64,000 nt of DNA, taken from Phylloscopus collybita. Its lineage: Eukaryota; Chordata; Aves; Passeriformes; Phylloscopidae. Of the stretch, positions 47,701 through 62,383 are shown in pieces. Location of the stretch: assembly GCA_027886175.1 (NCBI GenBank), contig JAJNNQ010000075.1, forward strand, positions 84,361,001 through 84,425,000. Reading direction: 5' to 3'. The first letter of the stretch is position 1, and every line of letters starts with the position of its first letter. The position numbers and the translations under genes were made by a program. The notes under the pieces were generated by a model. The model ran no database searches, had not been told where the DNA came from, and saw only the letters and a list, made by a program, of their open reading frames with translations.

Positions 47701-50700
47701 AACATGCAGCAGTGGTGAAATCTAGTTTAGTTCTTTTGTCTTGTTTGAAACACTGTTCTAATTTATTCTACGCTTTTAACATAATTAAAACAGATGAAAG
47801 GAACAATAGGAAACATAGTGTTAATCAGTTGCCAAGTATGTATTTAGATTGTTTTTTTGTGTGTACTGGTCAATCTGATAGTTTAACATACAAGGCAGTT
47901 TTTTGTTTCTGTTCATACATCTCTTTTTGGGTAGTAAATTGTGGTTTTTTGTGGGTTTTTTTATTTCTAGTTTAAAAAGCATAAGTTGTATCTTAGTCGT
48001 GTGACAAAACTAGGCAGCTTTTTATTTCTATTTTTACATGATTTTTTAATGTTAAAAACTTGTTCTTTTTTGGCTTGCAAGACTATAGTCTTGCAGAGTG
48101 AATGAGGTAGTTGCTCTGAATTTGGATAGAAAAGATTTCTGGGCATTAATGTTTGTGTAATACAAGTAAAGGTAGTTGTAGTATATGGGCATTCAGTCTT
48201 TTAGATTATTAATGTGAGCTTTTGCATGCAAATGTCAAATAACTTCATAATATGGCAAGTTTGATTATATTTAATTTGTTTACATATGCAACTACTGTAT
48301 TAATTTCTGTAAGACTGTAGTATGTGAGGATATGTTTACCACACAAAAGGTTGATGTTCATTTATTTTTTTGAACAATTCAGATGATGGTGATATCTCTT
48401 CATAACTTACTTTTGAAAAGCTGGCTGCTGTGCAGTCTAGCCAGCATTCACTCAGAGTTCACAAGCATACAGATTTTCAGCTGCTATTCTAGCAATCTTT
48501 TTTTTAATATGTGTCTTCTGTGTTTCACTTGTGTTGTCAGATATTGGGGGGGTTGTAGTGTTTAAAATTTCACATTGCTTTGAAAGTTTTAGGAAATTTT
48601 GCACTTTCAACTGAAAGGTGATTGTGGTTTTTAGAAATTCATTCTGTACTTGGCATAAATTGAATATAGTCAAGTTATAACTGAATTTCTTCTTCTTTGG
48701 TGTGTTAAGAGATCATTGTTTGAAACATTTCAAATATATGAAATGCCACTATCACAGTAAAAGATTAAGTGCGTCAGATCTGCTAAATCAGATTTTTTAT
48801 ACTTGTCACATCTTTTATCCGTTATTTGTCTAATTTAATAATCTAATAAAAAACTTCTAATGGCAGTAGCCTGATGAAAAGGTACTCAACAGTTAAAAAT
48901 TAAATATCAAAAGGCATATTTAATTTGTACTTACGCAGCGACATACTTGTCAACCCTAACTTTTCTTCTTTTGTTTAATTTGGGGCACTAGCACCCTGCT
49001 TACATGAAAGATGACAAGTGCATTTACATCTTAAAAACATTTGGATATAGCACAAATCATTTTCTTTTTCTTTCTTTCCTTTTTTTTTTTGTTAGAAATA
49101 AGCAATTACTTTTTGACTGAAATGTGCAAAATAGTTTTGTTTGAAATCTCTGTAACCCTTTAGATTTCTCCTAACCATTTAAAAGAATCACTTCAGAATT
49201 ATCTTACTTACATCGGGTAGATGATTTTGAACTCAAGCAGTCCTCAAACTGTTGATGTCTGTCTAGGAATTGTCTGAATTTTTATGCTTTTAGTAAGGCC
49301 AAATTCTGGTATTTTGATGCAGGGATATAATGTGCTGTGTATGTGAACAGGGAGAAAATGATGTTTTGGAGGTTTGTTGCATATAATGTTAAGGGGGGAA
49401 AAGTCTCTGTACTGGCAAATCAAGTTGCTAAGGGACTTGTCAGTTTGAGGGGTTTTGTTACAAAATGCTGGTAGTTTGTTTACGACACGAGGAATCTTTT
49501 AACTAGTCTCTGACTAGTCCAGTTAAAATATGCTGGTTTTCATTCAAGCTAACTGCTCTTGCAACATACATTAGTAAATTGATGTTTTGTGCTTCTGGAA
49601 GGAAATACCAACTATATAACAATCAAATTTGTATTAGGATGAGTTGAATTCATTCATCCTTAAATGACCCATTCAATCAGCAAGTGTAACAATCCATGCA
49701 TTGAATGACTACAGTTCTTGCATTTGTTTTACTACACGTAATTCTTCACAGAGCAGAATCATGTACTAAAATTGTAAAGTCAGGGGCCCTCATATTGTGG
49801 GCTTGTCATTTTTTGTAAAAAATTAATTTGCTGCCTGAAACATAAGCACAAATTTCAATACATGTTTCAAAATATCTTCATTTGCGTAATTTCATTTTAA
49901 CCTGACTTTTTCTTCAATTTCATTTTGAGGCATTTAGGTTTCATTGTATTTCTCACTTCCAACAACAATGTATTGTCATATTATATTTGTGTCTGAATTA
50001 AAAATTTTAGGAATTATTCTAGCTGGTGAAATGGAATGCATATTGTCCTTGCAAAAGATCAGACCAGAAGGCAATGGCCCTTCAGCTTCCTGTAGTTTCT
50101 CCCAACACGTTACCTTTAATTTCTGACTATTATAGAAATCCCATTAGAAACTGTCCTGGACAGGCATCACATTTTCCAGTTCCTACTTGCTACACACTGA
50201 GTTGCGCTTGTATGTTGACTTTATTAGATGTCGTCTTCTGCTTCTCCAACGTCTTGCATGCAAGATTTTCTGCTGCTAATTTTGATTCAAGTTTTTGTGG
50301 GCTGGTCTCAGCAGACTCTAGACTCCACATGTACAAGCATTCAGTAGAGTTTATCTGCATCCTATCTGGTTTATACCTTATGCTTCCTCTTGCTTTTCAT
50401 TTTTACTCCCTCACTCATAGTTCTTATTTATGGTCTTTTCTGCTATTAATCCAGTAGTTGTTCACTAGACTGCAATTTATCACTTTTCCAGCTTCTCTTT
50501 GGCTTTATCTGTCAAACTTCTTGCTAAGATACCTTGTGGCATTTCTGTCTATGTGTCTATGTCGTGATAAAGACTATTAAGCTCCACGAATTTAGCTCCA
50601 AAAACATTTTATCTTTGATATTTTTTCATTAAAAGTTGGAAAACCTTCATTCTTCTCAAACTATAAAATTAAGTGGTCAGCAAAACTGAAAATTGTTTAA

Positions 50701-52478
50701 GTGAGGTGTATTTTAAAAAGGGAAATAATGTATTTGGGGAAAGTGTCTGTCTCATTTGAAAAGTTTGAAGACCTAAATCAGACTTCATTTATATTGTTTT
50801 AGGGACAAGAAGAGCATGAGTGCAAAATCCTTGTAATCTCTAAAATGAAGTCTTGCTGTGATTCCTTGGTCAGACGGCAGCTTAGTCTTGTAGCTTGAGA
50901 ATTGTATCTGCTCACATACCTGTTCTAACTGATGGTATAACAAGTCACTCAAATACCTGAATGAGATTATAGTTATTGCAACTTCAGTGTAGTTACTTAC
51001 CAGGCATGTCTGACAACTCAGAAGTCTCTTCCGTTGTCTAACCAGTTGTAAGAAGTTGTATGATACTTGTCATCAGTTCAGCATTTTCTTGTTTATAGTC
51101 AGCCTCTGTGAGGAACATGTGTTAATGTCAACAACCTTTTGTTTTGGTTTGGTTTGGTTTTGATTTTGTTACAAGGAGACCTAAATTTTTTAGCCCCTCA
51201 GGCATACTCTTTGAGAAACATTTAAGATCTTCTAATATAATTTAGTATTTTTATGACTGTCTTTAGTAAGGATCTAATCCCTGCATTGCTCAAAGCAGAA
51301 AGCTAACTGGAGATTGGAATCAATGATAATGCATAGAGGAGAAAGGGCAAGCATTTTTTTCCCCCTCTTCCAGCACTCCTTATTTTCAAGCATGAATGAA
51401 GGTACATCCACACAAGTTTTGTACTGTCTCTACCCTTTCAATAAAACAAAAGTAGTAATAAATTGTGTCATCAACAAAACAATACTCCATGGCTTAGCTT
51501 GTTGGCATAGTGAATGCTTTCATGTTTATGTTGCCTTTGATTGGCACAAATGGCAAGTTTATGTTGGCTGTCTGATTTACTGAGTTCTTTGGGTGCCCCA
51601 ATGTTATGGAGTTATGCAAGGAACAGTTTTGGAGCACAGGCAGGTTGGGTTTGCAAGTTAGATAACTGAGCAGAAATGAATGGATGTGAGAGAGGAAGAA
51701 CTCAGTGGGGTTGGTTCAGATGGGTTTGGAAGCCAGAACTGAAGACTAGGGAGGCGAGGGAGGTACGAGAAGATCATAGGTCAAAAAGCTTAGAACTCCA
51801 AGTCAATGATGACAATTACTACTATTTGGTTTTATTTCATTACTAGTTGGGTTATAAGCCAAAATAAATTCAAACCTTGGCTGTGAATGAGGTGTTTGAG
51901 TGAGCTGTGTTAGACTGCTCCTTCAATTGTTACTCTTAGAAACCAGAATTTTATTATCTTGGTCATACTCAAGGTAGTTTCTGTGGCAATCTTTAACAAA
52001 CTGAGGTGTAATGAAACTAGTGGAGTGGGAAAGTAAGTCACATGAAAAGTAAAATTACCTGTAGTTCCAAACTATGGTATCAGATCTGTTCTGGAGTTCC
52101 TAGTTAGGCTTTTTAGCCTGGATTTAATCTCTTCCTTCAGTAATTTATTTTCACAGGTGTGCTAATTGTAGGCACTTTTTTCTTTCTCTCAGAGTATGCA
52201 ATTGGGTAGTGTCAGCTGCTGAAAGATCTTGTGACTGCTCTCTTCTTCTTGAACTGTTTCCAAGTCCCTCTTGCAATCTTTACCCAAATCATACTGGGGT
52301 CATCATCACAGTTTCAGAAGGCAGCGTGCATGGGAGCGCTATGAGATCAAGAAGCGTTTACAAATCATGATTAATATTTGTGAAACTTAATTGTGTTGTT
52401 GCCTATTCATAGGTGAATGTGGCTCTCATTTAAGGTTGATCTGTAGAAGAGGTTGGTTTGCTGGTGAAGCAAAGTCGT

Positions 52479-52566
52479 AGTCCTCTAGCTCAAATGATAA
52501 AGGATCAGAGCTTTGTGTATGACATTTAGATGGAAAGTCCCAAGTTAAAACTTTGGTATTGCTCCA
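52479..52566 (+). other. Possible tRNA-derived SINE head or tRNA-like remnant
   Basis: TAGCTCAAATGATAAAGG resembles a degraded A box. Downstream, CCAAG-TTAAAAC-TTTGG can form a 5 bp T-arm-like stem with a 7 nt loop, the place expected for a B box. No acceptor stem pairs across the unit, so an intact tRNA gene is excluded. Origin as an old tRNA-derived SINE is an inference. Confidence 0.3.
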
Positions 52567-53860
52567 AATGTACTCGGCTCTATCAAAATTACCAGACTTT
52601 TCTGTGCATGGGCCTGCCTGTGTGGTTCCTATAATTCACACTGTTGTGCTCAGAGAATGGTTTTGTCTTATTAACCTTTAGCATGTAGGTGCTCATTAGA
52701 AACAATCCATAACAGTGAGTGATCTCCCCTGATAAAGGTGTCTTGTGGTGGAGATTCTTCAAGGGCCATATAAAATACAGCATTATATTACCTCCTGTGC
52801 AGATGCAGACAATCTTCTTAAAACATTTGAAATTTGCCCCAGACAGCTCAGCAGGAGAGGTTCAATAACTTTGATGCCCTTAGTGAACCCACTGGTCAGT
52901 TCACATTCCTAGTTGTGGTTTGAAGTTTTGCCTAAGGGATCTATGGTCAAGCATAAAACACTACTGTTTTCAAGATGAAAGAGTAGTAAAAACTATTATT
53001 TTCTAAACCCTGAATGTGTGCAGTAGTTCAGGATGCTCTCAGTTTTAACATGTTAAAAACACTGATGAAAATACAGTCTCCAAAATGAACCTTGCCACTG
53101 GACAGACTTGCAGAGTCCTACTAGCACAGTGGGGAAATAGCTGTCTCCTCAGTACTTTGTAACACTTTCTGCCCAGGGGTGTGTGCATGTTTTTAAGTTA
53201 AAAATTCTAGTGTAACAAAAAGCCTCAGCTTTCTATACAAAAGTTCTGTATAAAATTCAGCCTGGAGCATATTCTCTCAGTAGCCAAGTTATCAAACCCT
53301 TGAACTCTTACTTCTTAAGTGGGAAAATATGATCAGCTTCTAACAGTACAGCAGATCCGTTGTAATAAAAAACATTTCATTAGCTTAAAATTTCTTTACA
53401 CAACGAATAGCAATTTAAATTTAATGAAACACTTAAACTTTATTGATGTGTGGATGAAATTAGTGTTGGGCATGTTCAGCAGTTGAAGTAATTCAAAAAT
53501 ATTAAAAGCCTTTACTTTGAACTGTGAAAAATCTTAAGCTTTCCAGTTATTGTGGGTCACTCCTGAGTCAAGATAGCTTCCAAATGTTGATTTTGGATTA
53601 AATAATTTTTTAAGAATCTATTGTTCAGGTCATGCAGAATCATTCTTCATTTCAAATCCATTCCATTTTCAAAATGCTGTAGGGATTCAGTAAAACTTGG
53701 AAGTGAAAAGACAATGAAATAGTAACATTGGAAGTCAATGCAAGTTCTCACCTTCACACTAATAATTAGGATTAATATGTGATCTCACCAAATACTGTAT
53801 GTGTCCTATAACAATTTTCTCTCATTTTCTCCTTTTTCATAGCAGACTAGAAGGCAGTCA

Positions 53861-53947
53861 GGTGGGGTGGGGTTTTTTGTTTTGTTTGATTTTTGGATTT
53901 GGTTGGGTGGTTTTGTTGTTGGAGTTTTGGTTGGTTTTCTTTTTTCG
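53861..53947 (+). repeat. G/T-rich low-complexity region
   Basis: GGTGGGGTGGGG followed by T and GTT/GGTT units, with almost no C or A on the plus strand. Confidence 0.8.
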
Positions 53948-56900
53948 TAGCAACGTCTCTAAAAGCTGTTGTTATCTCGTTCCAACACACTGGTTATTTA
54001 AGCAGACAGATCAGTAAAGCTATATATAAAATTCAACTTAGGGCATTTTTTTTGCCATAAATTTAAGGTATGCTCTTGTGAGTAATTATTCCTGATATGC
54101 TGATCTACATTTGCATTTGACTGCAGTATGTGCTTCAGTCTTTAAATACATACATTGGTAGAAGTAAGGGCTGGCTGAAAGGCAAAATGGTGATTACCCC
54201 TTCAAGGTCATCCCAAGTTACCAAGTCTGTGGGAAATGAACCAAACAAGCAACCAGATTTTACCATAGCAATCAAATTTGAGAATTTGGGGAAATGAAGC
54301 AGAGCACAACTTCCGACTACATTTTCCAAAGAATCCACTGAATCTGTAATCAGAGTCCTTCTCTTCAGTCAGTTTTTTCCCATGACTCGATACTTCCATC
54401 ATGCCTACTAAATACTGCCCCCTATTAGTGTTTGTAAGTTAATACGGTGACTTTGATTTGGTTGCCAATTTGCTGAATTTAGTTACTAAAGACAAATAAA
54501 AATTTCATATACTTTCATGTTTTTCATGTGCAATTGGTACACAAAGCAATTTGGAAGAAAGGATGTAAAAATATTAAGAACTAGTTCTGTGCTTTTTTCA
54601 ATGTAATGACTGCTTGCATTTTTTGAGTTAAGAACATTCACAGACCTTTGCAGAATCAGGTTCCAAAAGTATTGAGGTTTTTTATATTATGCATTGCCAC
54701 CTGCTTGTTACCATTTTACATTTGTATAATTCAATAGAAATAGCAACTTTCAAAAAATCATCAGTGTTAATAACAAAATATGCTGTAAAAAACATGAAAA
54801 TTGTGGATCTTAGTGCTGCTCATAAGCTTTTTCTCAAAGCACCACTTTTGAAGTTGCTTACTTTAAAATAAGTGTTTTAAAAGGTCCATACTGTACTTTC
54901 TCTTGCCAATTTTGCCTTTTACTTACCCAAGTATACCTGTCATAAGTCACTCTCACAAATGCAGGACATATTTCACAGGTAATTAAATTTTTTTCAGTAA
55001 CTTGAAGGTCAGTGAGATGCAGAGCAAAACTGGACACTAAAATTATTAGTGTCTGTATTGTTGCGAACACTTTATTTGTGAAATTAGTCTCTTTTTGGAT
55101 CAATTGACTTCAGTTTTCTCATTTCTTATAATAATAATATTTGAGTGACAACCAAAGTAAATTCATAAACATAGTATATCTCTAAGCCCATTCTTCATTT
55201 ATGAAATTGCTGTCATTTTGCATTTGACAGGCTATTATTACAGTACCAGTGACATCAGGAATTATGAGAAGAACACACAGTTTCCTGAGTGAGTCTGTGT
55301 TTTGAAAGGTTTTAATAATTTTAGGTTTTATAAAATCATGAAAGGACACCTTCAGGGTGCCTTAAAAATGATGTGTTTGAAAGAAATAAATGAATGTTCT
55401 TGCAGACTATGCTTGGTTTGTGTTAATGAAAGGAAATACTGCTTGAGATTTCTGGATTCAACTGTTCTCAGTTTTGATAGAGATGTTGATTTTTAGTCTA
55501 CCTTACAATTAAAGAGTGACTGGCTTTTCCCATTGAATTGGTCATCCTGTATCTTTATGGGGTGAGTACGGCTACACTCTTTTATCTGTAGAACACTTTT
55601 TAAAATTGGCTTTCTTGTCATTACATAAATCTTCTTGTGTGGGGCCTTCTGGGGGCAGTCTGAAGGTGTTACTTTGTGTTGCTGACTTTGACCCCCACTG
55701 ACACCACTATGTGTGACTTCACTTCTTTAAAGTGAGAGAGGTCTGGGAGTGACAAGGACCCCACGTGTGATGAGTTATCACACTCAGGCTTTTGGAAGCC
55801 TATGTCAAAGTTGTCAAGCAGTACAACTGGTTGTTGTTTGGTTTGTTTTTTCCTTAAGAGGCTCACCTGTGAAGAATTTGAAAAATAAATGGCACACAGG
55901 TTATAGTACTGGAAATTATGTGAGTGCCAGGCTTCAGAGGTATGTAGGTACTAGTTTTACAAGATGATGATGCACTTCATTTGTCTACCACCCACCAGCC
56001 TGATCTGTTTCCCAATTTTTATGTATTTTCTTAAGTCTGAAAAAAAAATAGGAAGGGAACTTCTAAGCAGCAGAGCTGTCTATTGGTCAGCATAATAAAA
56101 CTTTATTTCATGAAAAAAGTGCTGATGCGTATGGCTGTTTGAAAATATGTCCAATACATAGCAAATATTTATATCCACTTTGTAGTCTGTTCCCTCTTAT
56201 GTGCAATATTGTGCCGGTGTTTCTTTCGCCTACAGACTTTGGAAACTTAAGAATGTACTGTGACCAGGAAAGAGCCATTACATTTCCACTCTGCTACATT
56301 TCCTGGATACACACAGAAGGATCACAGTCCTGTCTTACAAATTGCTAAAATCAGTGAGAAACTAGTCATACTAGGGACCTGTGCCCTCTTTTCAGCACCT
56401 TACCTGTTGGCTATTGATAGTCTCTACTTTATCAAAAGAAAATCTTTTAGCATTAAAATTATTCTTGTAGTGGAAATCTAGTGATACATAGATACATAAT
56501 ACATAAACTCAGATACATAATGTTATGACTTTTATATGCTGAAAATCAAGGGGGGGGCAGAGGGAAGAAATTAGTTAAAAATTTTTCTTCTGGAAAATGA
56601 AGCAGCTATTCTGCAGCAAATGGATTGCTGGTACATAAAGTTCAGGTAATACTGAGTCATCCTTAGATGCATTCATTTTCATGTAAAGAGGGAAGGTTTG
56701 TTATATCTGAGTGTCTCACACACAAATTTCATTCTTCAGAACCTGTTTTATTTTTCCATTCAGGAAGAAAAATGGGTTTGGTTTAGATGCTATGTTTTAG
56801 TTGGGTGAAATGTCTTTTCTTGTGGTGCAATTTTTTTTTTCATCTTCCTCAAACCACCTACTTTAATATTTAATAGTCATAATTAATTTCTACTGTTGAG

Positions 56901-57818
56901 TTTCCCCTTAAGTCAAACATATAGCCACTTTAATTCAACAACAACAAAATAAAAGACTCACCATCCCCAAAGCTGTTAATGCTGAAGTAGAAATAGTAAA
57001 GTATTTTTTAAGTAATGCTTCATCTATAGAGCAGCACACTGTTGGCTGTGAAGTGTTTGTATTCTTGTTCTGACAGTAGGTTGCTTTTATGGGTTCCAGC
57101 CACACATTGGTGCTTGTGCTTGTAGAGCACTGTAAAGGCTGTAACTCTGCCAGACCATGTTGTTCTTACTTAAATGACAACAACAAAAAGACAAATTTCT
57201 GGGGGTCTTGTATGTCAAGTACTGGGTTCATCTAAGGATCATCAATGCATTTCTTTACCAGCGGTGATTTGAGTGAGCTGAAACTGGTGTATGCCTAGAT
57301 GGAGAGGTATGAATGGCTATAACCTCTGACGTAGGTATTTTTCTACATTAGTGCATTGGAGGTTTTGGTGTAAGGGGTTTGGGGCTTTTTTGTTTATTGT
57401 TCTTTCACCATTTACACTCTTTGTTACCTGATTAGTGGGTTGAAGTTTGGCTGATTCTGCAATAATTTGAATACTTTGAGAGTCTTCATGGTTCAATTCT
57501 AAGTATGATATGCAGCATCTTTTGCTCAAGACCTTTATGTATGGATTGGTAAAATTCCCTTTATGCTTTGTTATTGTTTTTGGAGGGAAAAGTGAAAATA
57601 AATCCATCTCTTAACAAAATCCTTGCAAGAACATGCATACAGATCAAATTGGCCTTCAGCCACCTGCTCCTCTTTTAAGTATTTGATGCCAGCAAGCACC
57701 GCTCCTTCCCAAGTGAAGCACCATTGGGTTTTGTATTTTCTGTTGTAGTCTTTCACAATTATAGATTTTGCTCCTTCTTAATAATGAAGGAAGTTGTATT
57801 TTATCTCATCCCAGAAGT

Positions 57819-57874
57819 ACTGGAGTTTAATATACCTAAGGAAAACTGGAGTTTAATATATCTGCTTTCCTTAG
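57819..57874. repeat. Local 16 bp direct repeat with nested inverted repeat
   Basis: ACTGGAGTTTAATATA occurs at 57819-57834 and again at 57845-57860. CTAAGGAAA (57836-57844) is inverted as TTTCCTTAG (57866-57874). Confidence 0.93.
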
Positions 57875-59399
57875 ATATGTCTTTGACTGTCCCTCAGGTT
57901 ATTCTGTGGTTTGAATGGGGCAGGAGAAAGTTCAGAATAGCCATAGCAGCTTCAATTTTAAATATATTCAGTTTGGGCTATGCAAGAAGGCACAGAACTA
58001 GTATTATTCTCTTGAAGTTTTCGTCTTGTAGGCTGAAGGTAGTGCATAGACAAAGGTATTAATCGCAGTACTGGCAGTCTTTAGAGCTCCTGCTACTCCA
58101 AGGCAGCTGAAGCACAGAAACTTTCAGGTTCTTTGAATATCTTGACATAATTTCTGTTCATTGAATTAAAATAGTTCAAAAACTGCAGGTAAAAAAAGTC
58201 TGAAAAGCGTTCACATTTAATATTTTTGGAAATTAGTTTTGTGGCTACTTAGGTCCTTCAAATGACATTCACTGTGTTAGATCAACCCACTACCATGGCT
58301 GAAAATAAGTGCAAGGTCACTAATTCAGAAATGTAGCTATCTGGCCTTCAGATCTCAGAATATTTAGAAAAGTTCTGACTTTGCGTGATCCTTGCTGCAG
58401 AACTGTTGTTTGTAAAAACACTTTGCCACATAGGTTACCAGTAATTTCTTCATTAAATCTCAATTATTGATAGCTATTTTTAGGTCACTATTAGTTCTTG
58501 GGACTTTTTCTCTGATTCCTATGGCACTCTATATTTATAATTACTGTGAGCTATACAGACAAGTATTTCAAGAAAACATTAATCTGATTCACAGTTTAAT
58601 TGGTATGGAGCTAGTAAGAACAATAGACTTATCAAAATATTTTCAGTTTTACCGAGAAAAATCTGCTAATGAACTATTTATAGCACACTTGAATCTATTT
58701 TTGTCAGTAGTCTAAGGACTGACTTAGGACAAATGGGTTAAAAAACAGGAAATGTGGTTAAATAAGTGGGTAATCTCTCCAGAGAGTTTCCAGTTTGCCT
58801 ACACGTTCACATTTTCTTCTTAATGTACTTTCAAAACAACATTAAGTACCTTGAAATCCATCTCCGTTTAAAGGAGGGAATGTTTCCAGCAATAGCAGGA
58901 AGTGGTCTGGTGAGAAATTTCACATTCTCATTTGAATTGAAATGAGATTCTGGAGTCCCTGTTTTTAAGTGGGTTTTTCTGCTTTAATGACAACGGAGCA
59001 GTTGTGTGACATTTAACTTGGCTCAGGTGTATTGTATGGATCCATAGAACTCTGTGAATGCTGTAATTATGTCTTCAATTCTAGACTGGTTTTAAATAAT
59101 TACTTCATTCTAACTTACCTTTTTCTTATATATGGTATTTATTTTTATGGTATTTATGGTATTATCTGTATTTATTTGTTAATATACTATGCACATATTT
59201 TAAAAAATATTTATAATCATGTTTGAGGCTGCAAAAATGGTGTTATTAATCAGACTGCATGAATCTTACTGTGAAGTAAGGAATTGACTGAACATGATAA
59301 TGTCCATTTAATTCTCTAAGAGGTAGTGTCTGTATTTCTTTGGGCAAACAGAAGCAATAAGTAAATGAAAGCCATTATTTGCACTGCTTATTATTTGGT

Positions 59400-59424
59400 T
59401 TTTGACAGCTACTAACTGTCAAAA
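59400..59424. repeat. Perfect 9 bp inverted repeat
   Basis: TTTTGACAG (59400-59408) and CTGTCAAAA (59416-59424) flank a 7 nt loop. No promoter or terminator context is seen. Confidence 0.9.
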
Positions 59425-62364
59425 CTTATTAACTTTAAATTATTAACTTATTGTTATTAGTTTTTTTTAGATCAACTTGAAAAATATTAGTGAGTCAAAA
59501 TGAGGAGAGAATATAACAAATAAATAAGGCCACCTAGGTGGTGGTAAAGGTTGTGACCTGGTGAATCTCCTGTATTTTGAGAGCTACTGCCAGATATGTG
59601 TTCTGCTCTTAGCATCCTGCAAGCAGTTTTCTGGAAATGTTTTTGTCCAGGGCAAACAACAAAGCATGATAGCAGATGTATTTTTAGTAATTAGGAAGAA
59701 ACAAGCAGGCTTGTCTAGCTGCCTTAATTTAGAAAACAGGCCACTGGTAGTACCGTTAGCTAAAGCTGATTTCCTATCAACTGTTTTTTAAGGGAGAAAC
59801 CTTTTTGTTGCTGTAGAGAATAAAGGTGAGCTGCCTTGTTATGTCCATGGGGAAATTCCAAGTCATATCTCAACTTATTTTAATATATATATATATTTTT
59901 TTAGCATCTGTGGGGTGTCAGGTTAGATGATATCACTGTGTGGGTGGGGGCACTTCAGTAAAATAGCATAACATACTCATGTACCACTGCTGTAGTTCAT
60001 GAAAGGCTCATGCATGCAAACAAGTTAGGTGTCTGTCTATTCCTATGGGTTAGGGAACTATCTTCAGAGGTGTAGGCTGCTTGGAAATTAAAAGATTACT
60101 TTTCTAAATAGGGTATCACATTTACTATAGTAATTGCAAATAGTTGCTAGCTTTTAAAATAATTTTCCAGAAACATTAAATTGTTCGGGGCATTCTCTAA
60201 TGAGGCAAGTACAGTTTGTTGTTCTGGGAACATGAAAAATTAAACAGAGTGTGAGTCACATTAAACTTTCCCTGGTTATAAATATTAGATTTCTGAATAG
60301 TTTTGAGGGCCAACACTTTTTTTCAAAAACATTTAATGCGGGCATGCTGTGCTGTTGGTCCCTGTAGATAGTAGATGTCAGCCTTTTTCATGTCATCCTG
60401 GGTGCTTGATTCTAAATCCAAATTGGTATTTTGTTTTCAAATCCGAGTTAAGTGCTCTGAAAAATTCAAATAATAAGTTTATTCCTTCATATAAGGAATA
60501 TTCCTTCATAAATACCTTCCCAATACCAACATAATATAAACTGGGTTTTGCTATATGTACTTCACAGTCCAGTACCCTGTGTCTCTGAAATATTTTACAT
60601 GTAAGGTACATTATAAGTCATGTTTATTTGGAATCCTGCACCCTAAAAATAAAAATATTTTGATGTTCATTTGAATTTTCACTTTTAGTCTGTGAAGCTT
60701 CCTGTTCATTTCTTGGGATGAAGTAGTTGATAGATCTTTGCATGCACTGGAGGTGTCAGGCAGTGATCCATAAGTATGGGAAGCCTGGAGTTATCTGTAG
60801 ATCTCATAAATTAAAATTTTTTCTACCAAGACACATCTGCACAGATAATCTTTTTTTGAAATTGTCCCAGCAGCTTTTGCATGGAGGCAGTGCTGACTGC
60901 TCTACTGACCTGCTGTGACCTCAGACAGCGTTTTATTCTGTAGAGCCCCTTCCCCCTGCCACCCATTCTGTCTTATCTGTTTAAATGTTTGGGGTTTGCA
61001 AAGAGCTGACTTTATTTTAGCTGGAAGTTATTGTTTAGGTTAGATTGAAAAGTGAAATTCTGTAGTGTGTGTGGGGCAGCTTGGTTTGTCAGGAGGCATC
61101 CATCTAAGCCTGAAATTCCCACATGGGTCTCCATGGGGCAGAACGGGCTCACTTGGTGTGTTGCAGAGCACAGTCTGCCTTTTCAAGAGCTGCAGAAATA
61201 CAAATAATATTCTGCCATCCCAAAAGGAATCCTGCTAGCCCCTACCAGTGCTTCTGTAACAGGAGTTGCATTGGGGAAGAGTGTGACCACACTAGAAATT
61301 GTGCCAGGATAATTTTAGTTAAAGCTGCTATTGCAGCTGCAATGGAGCCAGAACCTAGAGGAAACTTAACAGTTAAAACCAGACTGTTTAAAGAAGCTAC
61401 ATCCACATGGCTTTGTGGATACCATTCATTAGTTTCTTTTTTAATGTACACTATGCAGCACTGATTAACGACTTGCAGTAGATGTGTGCAGCTTTTTTTT
61501 CCCAACAGTTTCACATAGCAGATTAAACACTTACAGAAGAGCTGTGGGAGCTTAACTGACATACAGTTCAGAACACTTCGTGTGTGACTTGCTGTAAAGT
61601 TTGGCATGATATATCTGAAGCTTAGAAATTAACATTCCAATCCTGTTTTGCTTAAATCTGGCAATTGGGTGTAATGTAACTGAAAAGAATATATATCAAA
61701 AAAATTGCAAAACCAGTTCCTTCATTAGAACAGAGCAGATAAAATGCTTTTTTGCATTTGCCCTCCTCTAAATTTACTATCAGTGTAGCAAATGAAATGT
61801 CCATGAGGAGGTAATTATTGGTGTTCTGCCGCTACGTATGAAAAATATTAATCTTCTTGGATCACCAAATTCTGTACATTATTATTTTTTTCAGGAAAGT
61901 TTTCATTAAAAAAGTAATCAGGAAAAAAAGAGGTTTCAGACTGATTGACTGTTTCTGGCATAACCCACCAAATAGAACAATAAATTGTAAAAAATATTGC
62001 ATACAATTGTATGTGTCTTAAAATTCAAAATTTCAGACTCCCAGGCATCAGTTTTCCTAATCTCTACCAAGTCATGCTCAAGCCTCAAGGCCAACAAATT
62101 TAGTGCTCTCTTTTCAGAAAGCACTAAAAAACGTTGCTACCACCAGCAGCAGTTGCTTGCCCAGTTAAGTATTGACCTCCTACAGAATGGTCTCAGAATG
62201 CTCTCTGTTGTTCTCTAAATTGGTGGCTCTGTGCCTACCCAACACTCATTTCTGTTTCAGTCCCTCAGAGCTTAGGTTTCCAATAAGTCAGTCAACTCAG
62301 TCGTGAAACAGGACTGGTAGCTTAGTCAATGTATTAAGAACTGTTCAGTCTTCTCTGCTTTATT

Positions 62365-62383
62365 AAAAAAAAAAAAAAAAAAA
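62365..62383 (+). repeat. A19 homopolymer
   Basis: The longest A run in the window. I see no LINE or processed-gene body upstream of it, so I do not call it a retroposon tail. Shorter runs are at 45388-45403 (A16), 28044-28058 (A15), 63333-63346 (A14) and 38439-38453 (T15). Confidence 0.9.

Noticed and set aside
50026..50457. 143-codon plus-strand open frame
   Set aside because: The protein has no recognisable domain and looks like translated AT-rich intron; length is within what a 64 kb window can give by chance.
57724..58062. 112-codon hydrophobic open frame
   Set aside because: It spans the local repeat block at 57819-57874 and has no family resemblance; hydrophobicity reflects T-rich codons.
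61123..61464. 113-codon open frame with several cysteines
   Set aside because: Cysteine spacing fits no zinc-binding family I know, and there is no supporting context.
62365..62383. A19 run as the tail of a retroposed gene copy
   Set aside because: No coding or LINE-like body is visible upstream and no flanking target duplication is evident.
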